DNA from: Halopiger xanaduensis SH-6 | GTDB taxonomy: Archaea; Halobacteriota; Halobacteria; Halobacteriales; Natrialbaceae | Length of the DNA: 64,000 nucleotides | NCBI RefSeq assembly: GCF_000217715.1 | Contig: NC_015658.1 | Location: 372,001-436,000, forward strand | Reading direction: 5' to 3' | Part shown: one piece after another, positions 26,401-34,610 of the stretch | Numbering within the stretch: position 1 is the stretch's first letter | How the letters are laid out: each line of letters starts with the position of its first letter | Notes under the pieces: generated by a model | Seen by the model: the letters and a program-made list of their open reading frames with translations, nothing else | Told to the model about the DNA's origin: nothing | The model's database searches: none | Made by a program: the position numbers and the translations under genes

Positions 26401-26694
26401 TATAGCGGCGACGACCCACCGTTGATCCACGTCGACGCAGATCGGCGCGGCAACGAGTGGGTGATCTCGGTCGAAGACAACGGCATCGGGATCGAGCCCG
26501 ACAAGCAGGAGCGGGTGTTCACGGTCTTCGATCGGCTCCATAGTCGCGAGGAGTACGACGGGACTGGCATCGGGCTCGCGCTCTGTCAGCGTATCGTCGA
26601 GCGCCACGGTGGTGAGATCTGGGTCGACTCCGAGCCCGGCGACGGAGCGACGTTCTCGTTCACACTCCCAGCCGGAAGTGAACACGATTTATGA
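23497..26694 (+). CDS. HTH-fused multi-PAS histidine kinase
   Basis: 1065 residues from the ATG at 23497. The N-terminus holds a winged helix-turn-helix (SEIADILGCSRRTVYNNLEE, then ARVWWRPA), followed by about six PAS/PAC repeats, each closing with an ITERK- or VTERR-type motif, and then HisKA with His851 in YAASHDLQEPLRM and a complete HATPase (NLLDNAITYS, VEDNGIGI, GTGIGLA). No membrane helices, so it is a cytoplasmic sensor. Two PAS repeats start RYRTIAEHVPNGLVTLFD / RYRTLIENFPEGAVGLFD and appear duplicated. Fusion of a DNA-binding-type HTH to a kinase is unusual outside haloarchaea. No response regulator adjoins. Confidence 0.93.
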   Translation: MASDRVTDSETLSAVASTGSVHEPVTTSEIADILGCSRRTVYNNLEELHDRGAVHTKKVGAQARVWWRPANTSNEHPISVSGEEKYRTLFESINQGFCIIEMLFDDTGDPVDFRFLETNPAFEELTGLRDAEGERMHDLEPEHEQYWFDRYGEVVQTGVPVEFEAEAEALDRWYDVYAFPFGDHESQQVAVLFDDITERKQAEAKLQTSKERFRALVTASSDVVYRMSPDWSEMQELEGKEFLADTDEPISDWLDKYIHPDEQPRVTEAIDEAIRTKSTFELEHRVERDDGSTGWTFSRAVPMLDEDGEIEEWIGMASDITERKQHERELERSEQRYRTIAEHVPNGLVTLFDHDLEYTLAAGRGFNRIPVEPDDLEGTKFHEVWPDEIAAELRPVFQAALAGEEHSVELEYAGHEWILHAVPITDERGEVFAGMTMAQDITEQKERERYLRDAKSQLEAATEAGAVGTWEWDVRTDEMVVGPSFARTFGVNPDAAQQGVSLDRFIDAIHEDDRDRVVTEIEAAVETCGEYESEYRVWNADGELRWVVARGRVECDDDGEPLTFPGALTDITERKRAELERRRNEEQLQTLFETLPVGVVVADADGSLIRTNDTTKEIWGGDILDADSVAEYEQYSVRWADSGESVAAEEMTMSRVLDGEEVREPDIFEIAVDDGERRIVRIEGMPVRSPDGDVTRGVITITDITDRREYQRKLAESERRYRTLIENFPEGAVGLFDEDLEYTAVGGQLLDEIGIDPDERVGNTIMDIHSSDWVDEIKPYFHAALEGESNEFDLELYDRHLYAHTLPVRNGDDEIFAGMIVVQNVTERREYQRKLEESNERLEQFAYAASHDLQEPLRMVTSYLQLIEKRYADAFDEDGEEFLEYAVDGAERMREMIDALLEYSRIETRGDPFEPVDLNEILEDVRTDLQVQIAESDADITVEELPHLEGDASQLRQLFQNLLDNAITYSGDDPPLIHVDADRRGNEWVISVEDNGIGIEPDKQERVFTVFDRLHSREEYDGTGIGLALCQRIVERHGGEIWVDSEPGDGATFSFTLPAGSEHDL

Positions 26695-27431
26695 ATGGCC
26701 TGTATTGGCCGCTCACCTTCAACAGCCGTCCCGATCACGGTCTTCTGAAAAGGGAATATGTCGACTGGGTGCGGTGAGTCATGTGTTCTGACTAGGCCCG
26801 AACAGTCCCAGTGTGACTGTCCCCTTAGCGACCACGCTGCCGGGTTTTGGCCCACTGATTCAAAATATTCTGATCGTCTGCCCCACTATTCCTGCCGCAA
26901 TAAATTGATCGGCCAGATAGAGTTACAGCCCAAACCAATGTTATTTGGCCTTAACCACTTCTGGTGCGACGGTCTACTTACAGTCACACTCGCGGGAAAG
27001 ATCCCTCTGGTGGATGAGCTCCAAAGTACGGCGCGTTGCCCCCGACGTCGACGATACCCCTCGCGGTATGTCAGAGGCACGCCCCGCGAGTGTATTCTCC
27101 TGCCCCGGTCTCAAAAGTCCAGTGGCAACTGGTACATTGTTGAAAACACCACTCAACTGCCGCGTCAAATTGCCTCACACAGTGTGGTGTCGTCCGTTCT
27201 TTAAGTGGTTCTAGCCACAAGGTAGAGCTATGACGGGAAGTCGGCTTCTCCCCAGTACCCGCACACTCGAGAGAGTCATTTCTACGACCCGCGGCGAGTG
27301 ACTCGCCGCAAACCCGTTTCACGCTCACCGCCGTCGCTTCACGGGACGAGTGAGTCTCAGGACCTACCGTCCACCAGTACGCTGTTACTGTTTTGCCTCT
27401 ACTAGGGAACGGTGGTTGTCTGTTCGAGCGA
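26695..27431. other. Gene-free interval with possible tnpB-tail debris
   Basis: No ORF here has convincing protein character. On the reverse strand, about 27240-27400 reads THSSREATAVSVKRV in a frame that resembles the low-complexity tail of haloarchaeal TnpB proteins, but too little remains to be sure. The left third is AT-rich without a recognisable motif. Confidence 0.35.
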
Positions 27432-28028
27432 TCACTTCGAAATTCTAGCCTGGTTCTGGGGCACCTTCCCAATACTCATAGCGACAGCGACAACCACTGC
27501 AGCGAAAACCAAGCCACCGACCGACTCTACCACGGAGTGGGCGTCGATCGCAATGCGACTCCAGACTAATCCCACTGGGATAAGCAGTGAAACCACGAAG
27601 CGTCGATCAACAAACACCAGAAAGCCCGTCGATACCGCGGCATAGGTTACGTGGCTCGAGACATCCCATAACGGCACCACTAGGATGTGGACGACGGACG
27701 TCCCGATTAATAACAGGCAGTACAGTGGCAGTACCTCTCCCCAGCCTCCCTGATCCCAGGCAAGCCAAATTACCACGAAGCCCACAATCAAGCCAATACT
27801 CGCAAAGAAATCTTCTCCACCCGGTACAGACGTCGAGACTATGGTCGGTCCACCTTGATACACCGCAAATGCCAAACCCCACGCCGTCAGGACTGCAGCT
27901 ATCCTGCCAGCAAGACTCCTCGAGCTGAACCCGCTTCCGATTAACTCGTATCCAGCTACGGTGACGGTCACAACAAGGACGAACAGTTCTGGTGCGAATA
28001 CCTCCGAAAGGGTAGCTGCGACATTCAT
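27432..28028 (-). CDS. PAP2-like membrane phosphatase
   Basis: 198 residues with about six hydrophobic helices. Two of the three PAP2 signatures can be seen: DVSSHVTYA where the family has PSGH, and SRIAIDAHSVVE where the family has SR-x5-H-x3-D, here with Glu in place of the final Asp. The N-terminal K-x6-RP motif is not evident. PAP2 enzymes remove phosphate from lipid phosphates such as phosphatidic acid or polyprenyl diphosphate. With the first motif missing, activity is uncertain and a transport-like or degenerate member is possible. The ATG at 28028 is clear. Confidence 0.6.
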   Translation of the reverse strand: MNVAATLSEVFAPELFVLVVTVTVAGYELIGSGFSSRSLAGRIAAVLTAWGLAFAVYQGGPTIVSTSVPGGEDFFASIGLIVGFVVIWLAWDQGGWGEVLPLYCLLLIGTSVVHILVVPLWDVSSHVTYAAVSTGFLVFVDRRFVVSLLIPVGLVWSRIAIDAHSVVESVGGLVFAAVVVAVAMSIGKVPQNQARISK

Positions 28029-28044
28029 AGCTGTGTAGAGTCAT

Positions 28045-28329
28045 CTATCGCGAAAAACCAGTTACGGAAATAGTTACTTGAACTAATTTATTCCCATACT
28101 CAGAGCGGAAAGGACACTCAGAAGGGCAGAACGTGACTGACTCCTCCCACGACTGAAGTCGTGAGGTTCTGCTGGCCACAGACCAGCGCCCGTCACAGAC
28201 GGTATCCCCACGTGGGAGTTCCTTGGTCGGATGCCAAGGTTTGGGCCAAGCCAGTACGGCCCCCGACTCGGACAGCGGCTTTGGTGGGCTTGCCCGAGAC
28301 TCGGTATCAGTCACTACAGAAGATACCAA
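28045..28329 (-). pseudogene. IS605-type tnpB C-terminal tail remnant
   Basis: The reverse strand encodes VTDTESRASPPKPLSESGAV, then GDTVCDGRWSVASRTSRLQSWEES. In haloarchaeal TnpB genes the last codons run through the right-end hairpin, and here SRLQSWEES is encoded by the stem-loop at 28148-28163. Nothing of the RuvC-like catalytic domain is left. Assignment rests on the hairpin and the tail character. Confidence 0.45.
28148..28163. repeat. IS605-type right-end hairpin
   Basis: CACGAC-TGAA-GTCGTG, a perfect 6-bp stem. On the reverse strand the loop is TTCA, the same loop as in the hairpins at 29122 and 62964. Confidence 0.55.
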
Positions 28330-28348
28330 CTAAGCTTATATGCTTCAT

Positions 28349-28368
28349 CCCATGGCGAAAGCCGTGGG
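28349..28368. repeat. Second IS605-type hairpin
   Basis: CCCATGGC-GAAA-GCCGTGGG, an 8-bp stem with one T-G pair, in the same orientation as the hairpin 200 bp to its left, so it marks the end of another lost element. Confidence 0.5.
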
Positions 28369-28489
28369 CTTTCGCACTGCTCCCGCTGTAATAGTAGAGT
28401 AGTGCGCTGTACTTTCTACTTGAGTAGCTTCACTAAGGAGCCTGCACACCGCCCCTCTGTGAGTAAAGCATCATCCTGAATCATCCATG

Positions 28490-28745
28490 CAGATCTGCGC
28501 TGCCCTCACATCACCCGAACTTCTACATGAGTTCCCGGTTTTCGAATCAGCGATGAATGCAGAAATGACGACGTTGGCATCAATGACCAGCTTCTTTCGT
28601 TGAGTCTACGCCGATTCTTCTTCGACGCGCTTGCGTCCACGTTCGTGATCTTATCGACGATTTCCTGAACGTCGCGCTTAGTGAGTTCTGTCTCGTTGAC
28701 CTGACTGACCTAGTCACCACCGAGTACGACCATCATCGGCGTTGT
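28490..28745 (-). pseudogene. Decayed antitoxin / PIN-domain toxin pair
   Basis: The reverse strand reads NETELTKRDVQEIVDKITNV, then a run to RRRLNERS, followed in another frame by KKLVIDANVVISAFIADSKT. LVIDANVVISA is the first strand and catalytic Asp of a VapC-type PIN RNase. The remaining three acidic residues of the nuclease are lost and the upstream frame has a stop, so neither component is functional. Confidence 0.6.
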
Positions 28746-28931
28746 AGAAGGGCTGGACTCAGCGTAAGATAGAATTGCAGTGTTGAATAGTTCCCTCTAA
28801 GCAGGGTAAAGATAGACACTGCTATTCCACAGAGGAGGAACTGTAATAGACATCCGATCAGTACACTACTGGTGCAGTAGTATAGCCGCTATTGTATTTT
28901 CCACGTCTTATTACACTTAACTTTGGATGTC

Positions 28932-29148
28932 GGGTACGAGGTTGACGGCGACTACAACGCGGCGAAAAACATCGATCTGCGCCTGTTAGCTTTACCATCA
29001 GGCAACCCCCCCCGATGGATTGGGCAGCGGTCAGCTTGCCCTGAAGTCGGGGACGTTGAACGTGAGCGATGTGTCCAACGTTCACTCCAGTGTGGAGTTT
29101 GAACGGGAGTCCACCGACAAGCCCACCGCTTCAGCGGTGGGTAGCTGA
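28932..29148 (+). pseudogene. TnpB C-terminus with poly-C frameshift
   Basis: GYEVDGDYNAAKNIDLRLL is the DYNAA(K)NI block that carries the last RuvC Asp of IS605 TnpB (transposon-encoded RNA-guided nucleases, ancestors of Cas12). After a run of eight C at 29005-29012 the frame shifts, and coding continues as SGQLALKSGTLNVSDVSNVH to a tail PTASAVGS ending at 29148, encoded through the right-end hairpin. The rest of the gene is absent upstream. One C fewer would restore the frame. Confidence 0.75.
29122..29141. repeat. IS605 right-end hairpin
   Basis: CCCACCGC-TTCA-GCGGTGGG, a perfect 8-bp stem at the end of the tnpB remnant; in live elements this segment is part of the transposon end and of the guide (omega) RNA scaffold region. 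Confidence 0.7.
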
Positions 29149-29180
29149 CGTCAGTGGTGTGGATGTCGCCGACACGGATC

Positions 29181-30089
29181 TCACTGGACGGCGGAACTTG
29201 ACGCGCGGTTGAGCAGGTAGACCATGGCGCCGCCGAGCACGATGTCGAGCGCGAGGAGCACGGCGATGGCGGGGACGAGCGTGTCCCAGATACCGCCGAA
29301 GCGGGTGACCTCGATGACGGTCATGACGTCCTGGTCGAGCATGAGCGCGCGTGCGGCGTCGACGCCGTAGGTGATCGGGTTGTACGTCGCGACGACCTGG
29401 ATCCAGTCGGGCATCGCACTCAGCGGGAGGAAGGCGGTCGAGACGAACAGCAGCGGGAACTGCAAGAGGTTCGCGCCGATAATCGTCGACTCCTGGTCGC
29501 GCGTGACGATCGCCATGATGTTCGAGAGCGCGATGAACCACAGCGAGAAGAGGATCCCGATGCCGAGGATCCCGAGGGCGCCGAGGAATCCGGTGGCGAC
29601 GTTCGCGCCGAGGACCGTGCCCAGCGCGAGGATGATGGCGATCTGGACGACGATCCGGACGATCTCGGCGGCGGTCTTGCCGAGGAACATCGCCGAGCGG
29701 CTCATCGGCATCACGAGCGTCTTCTCGAACATCCCCTCCTCCATGTCGTTGACGAGACCGATCCCCGACCCCGCGGCGGCCGCCAGCGACACCTGCATCG
29801 CGATGGCGGGCAGCAGGAACGTCTCGTAGGTGATGCCCCCCGCCCCGCCACCGCTACCGAGTGCGCTTGTCGCGATCTGGCCGAACACCTGCGTGAACAG
29901 GACGAGGAAAATGATCGGTTGGACGAGCGACCCGACGACGACGAACGGGTTGCGTATCGCCTTCAGATTCCAGCGGACGAAGTTTACCCAGAAGTCGCTG
30001 AAAAAGGAATTGCTCGACGGCGTCGTGCGGACGTGCCCACCGTCGGCGCGGGCCTCGTTGGCGGCCTTGTCTCCCGGGCCCTCGCTCAT
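29181..30089 (-). CDS. ABC-2 type exporter permease
   Basis: 302 residues with six membrane helices in ABC-2 layout: an N-terminal cytoplasmic part, WNLKAIRNPFVVVGSLVQPI leading into helix 1, a long extracellular-like loop near FGQIATSALGSG, the conserved MEEGMFEKTLVMPMSRSAMF, and FPLLFVSTAFLPLSAMPDWI before the last helix. It forms a dimeric pore for drug or lipid export, powered by the ATPase encoded just upstream, whose reading frame overlaps it by 4 bp. Length and helices are normal for DrrB-like proteins. Confidence 0.92.
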   Translation of the reverse strand: MSEGPGDKAANEARADGGHVRTTPSSNSFFSDFWVNFVRWNLKAIRNPFVVVGSLVQPIIFLVLFTQVFGQIATSALGSGGGAGGITYETFLLPAIAMQVSLAAAAGSGIGLVNDMEEGMFEKTLVMPMSRSAMFLGKTAAEIVRIVVQIAIILALGTVLGANVATGFLGALGILGIGILFSLWFIALSNIMAIVTRDQESTIIGANLLQFPLLFVSTAFLPLSAMPDWIQVVATYNPITYGVDAARALMLDQDVMTVIEVTRFGGIWDTLVPAIAVLLALDIVLGGAMVYLLNRASSSAVQ

Positions 30090-31144
30090 TCAGCGGTCAC
30101 CTCCGGTTCCGTCACGTCAGTGGCGTCGGCCGACCGGTCCTTGGAGTCGAGTTCCTCGCCGGTGATCGCGAGGAAGACGTCGTCAAGCGTCGGTGCGCGG
30201 ATATTGAACCCGGTGACGGTAATCCCGGCGTCACGCAGGGCGACGAGCAAGTCCGTCCCGTGCTCGCGCGCCCGCTCCGCGGTGACGCTGATCCCGCCGT
30301 CGGTGACGGTCACGTCCGCATCGGCGTCGAAGACGTCGCCCTCGCGGGCGATCTCGGCGGCGTGCTCGCGGGCGTCCTCCCCGGCGGGGATGTCCACGTC
30401 AAGGATTTCCCCGCCGACCCGCCGTTTCAGCTCCGCGGGCGAGCCCATGGCGACGATCTCGCCGTCCAGGATGACGACGATGCGGTCGCAGAGCTGGTCG
30501 GCCTCTTCGAGGTACTGCGTGGTGAGAAACAGCGTCGTCCCGCGCTCGTTGATGCGCTCGAAGTACTCCCAGAGGCGGTTGCGTGCCTTCGGATCCAGCC
30601 CGGTCGTCGGTTCGTCGAGGAAGACGAGCGGCGGGTTGTGGACGAGCGCCGTCGCGGCGTCCAGTCGCTTCTTCATCCCGCCGGAGAACTCGCCGGCCTG
30701 CTTGTCGCCCACGTCCGCCAGATCCACCAAGTCGAGCAGTTCGTCGATGCGCTCGGCACGCTCGCTCTTGGGGACGCCGTAGGCCCGCGCGGCGAAGCGG
30801 ATGTTCTCGCGGGCGGTGAGCTCCTCGTCGACGCTGGTCTCCTGAGCCATGTAGCCGATTGTCTCGCGGACCCTGCGGGGCTCGTCCCGCACGTCGAAGC
30901 CGTTGACGGTGATTGATCCCGCAGTTGGCGACAACAGCGTCGAGAACGTCTTGATCGTCGTCGTCTTCCCCGCGCCGTTCGCGCCGAGGAAGCCGAAGAA
31001 CTCGCCCTCGGGGATCGTCAGGTCGATCCCCTTCACCGCCTCCGTCCCGTCGGCATAGGTGAGTTCCACGCCCTCGGCGTCGATGGCGGCACCACGCCCG
31101 TCCGTCCGTAACATGTCGTTGATCACAGACGTCTTTGTGACCAC
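30086..31144 (-). CDS. ABC exporter ATPase (DrrA type)
   Basis: 352 residues. Walker A GANGAGKTTTIK lies near 55-66, the Q-loop in GYMAQETSVD, the signature FSGGMKKRLD near 154, Walker B PLVFLDEPTTGLD near 172 and the switch His region replaced by TTQYLEEADQL, as in the DrrA subfamily. A C-terminal domain of about 100 residues (DVDIPAGEDAREH onwards) with the DDVFLAITG motif is the regulatory domain typical of DrrA. The GTG at 31144 lies 27 bp after an AATAAATTA box, fitting a leaderless start; an ATG at 31114 is an alternative. It forms an operon with the permease. Confidence 0.93.
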   Translation of the reverse strand: MVTKTSVINDMLRTDGRGAAIDAEGVELTYADGTEAVKGIDLTIPEGEFFGFLGANGAGKTTTIKTFSTLLSPTAGSITVNGFDVRDEPRRVRETIGYMAQETSVDEELTARENIRFAARAYGVPKSERAERIDELLDLVDLADVGDKQAGEFSGGMKKRLDAATALVHNPPLVFLDEPTTGLDPKARNRLWEYFERINERGTTLFLTTQYLEEADQLCDRIVVILDGEIVAMGSPAELKRRVGGEILDVDIPAGEDAREHAAEIAREGDVFDADADVTVTDGGISVTAERAREHGTDLLVALRDAGITVTGFNIRAPTLDDVFLAITGEELDSKDRSADATDVTEPEVTAE

Positions 31145-31162
31145 GGCCCCGTAGCCCCTGTC

Positions 31163-31867
31163 CTAATTTATTCGGGGTTTTATGCTAGAGCTGCGTCGAA
31201 ACTCCGCGATGAGGTGGTTCTGTGCGCGGCGCAGTCGCTCGGAGAGCGACGCGGACGCGACGCCGAGTTCGTCAGCGACGTCGGCCATCGTGGCGGTCCG
31301 CGGCGTGTCGAAGTAACCCATCTTGTGGGCGGTGACGAGCGCCTCCTGCTGGGCCTCGGTCATCTCGCGCGGCCGAGAACGGTCACCGGTCCCGAACGGG
31401 CTTGTCACCCTCCCGTCCGGCCCTTCGTCGGCCTCCACGAGGCGGTCCAGCTGGAGTTCGTAGTCGTTGGCCCGGCAGAACGTTCGGAACTGGTCGAACT
31501 CCTCGCGGTCGGCGAACCAGCGCCGCTCCTCCCAGCCGCTCGGCGTGGCGAGCACCCGGTCGGGGATCGACCCGTTGTCCGCGAGTAGTTCCAGGTCCGT
31601 CGGCGGGTTGCCGGTCGGGCGACAGCGGTAGCGCCGTGTCGCCCCGTCGGCGACGACCAGCGAGTGGTCGGTCACCGAGTCGGCGTCGGCGAACGCCGCC
31701 TTGATCGCGTCAGCGTCGGCGCCCGCGACCCGCACGATGAACGTCGGCGCCCCCGACGGGTGCCCCTGGACCGACTCGAACTCGACGGTTGCTTCGGGCA
31801 CGCCCTCCGCCACGTCGACCAGCGGCAGCTGCTCGGAGGTCATCCGGAACTCCGCGATCAGTCCCAT
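31163..31867 (-). CDS. Bacterio-opsin-activator-type HTH regulator
   Basis: 234 residues. The N-terminal 150 residues are a bacterio-opsin-activator-like sensory domain (EQLPLVDVAEGVPEATVEFE, then RYRCRPTGNPPTDLELL). The C-terminus has the HTH_10 module: LTEAQ-type MTEAQQEALVTAHKMGYFDT, then ATMADVADELGVASASLSER. This class controls drug-responsive and redox genes in haloarchaea. It sits 18 bp upstream of the ABC exporter genes in the same direction, so it most likely senses the exporter substrate. Confidence 0.88.
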   Translation of the reverse strand: MGLIAEFRMTSEQLPLVDVAEGVPEATVEFESVQGHPSGAPTFIVRVAGADADAIKAAFADADSVTDHSLVVADGATRRYRCRPTGNPPTDLELLADNGSIPDRVLATPSGWEERRWFADREEFDQFRTFCRANDYELQLDRLVEADEGPDGRVTSPFGTGDRSRPREMTEAQQEALVTAHKMGYFDTPRTATMADVADELGVASASLSERLRRAQNHLIAEFRRSSSIKPRIN

Positions 31868-32003
31868 AGGGAGACAAAGGACGGACGGTCAGTTAGCGCT
31901 GGCGGGTGAGCAAGCCCCTTGGAGTATTTGCCTTGGCCGCCGTTGAGCTACCGCGAAACCCACTACTGAGAAATTCGCCGCTAGAAAAAATAGTTTAGCA
32001 TAA

Positions 32004-34247
<2,244 letters not shown>

Positions 34248-34256
34248 GCGACCGAC

Positions 34257-34540
34257 CGCGTCGCACTCGGGGCCGAAACGACTCGCCTCGAGAAACTGGC
34301 TGAGGCCGCGCTGACGAAGGCCAACGCGAACAAGGAACGCGTAACCGAACTTCAGTCTCGCGTGCTCGAGGCTCCTTTTCCGAGCTTTTTCCGGGAACGA
34401 ACTCAGAATCGACGATCTCGGCTGCTTCCGGAACGCACGACTCGAGAATCTCGACGACAGTCTCGTCGTCATCGGTGGGTCACAGCGGGCTGGAAAGACG
34501 ACGTTCACTCGAAATCGATCATACATCAGTTTCGTACTAT
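34257..34540 (+). pseudogene. Scar of an SbcC/Rad50-like ATPase gene
   Basis: Two fragments after katG. At 34257-34376 the frame reads LGAETTRLEKLAEAALTKAN and on to ERVTELQSRVLE, a coiled-coil segment. At 34405-34540 it reads RIDDLGCFRNARLENLDDSL, then VVIGGSQRAGKTTFTR, the Walker A region of a RecF/SbcC-type ATPase N-terminus. The order (coiled coil before Walker A) and the lack of the rest point to deletion, perhaps joining the tail of one gene to the head of another. No functional product is possible. From 34541 to 34610 nothing else is seen. Confidence 0.5.
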
Positions 34541-34610
34541 GTTACACTGTGATCCGGAGGATCTGACTCGAGATACATCTCGAGACGTGGGACGAGAACG
34601 ATAACGTTGG

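Noticed and set aside
28045-29148. Candidate active TnpB/omega-RNA system
   Set aside because: Only C-terminal tails and end hairpins are present; no complete tnpB catalytic domain exists in the window.
30260-30916. Forward open frame opposite the ABC ATPase
   Set aside because: Shadow of a gene with Walker A, signature and Walker B motifs.
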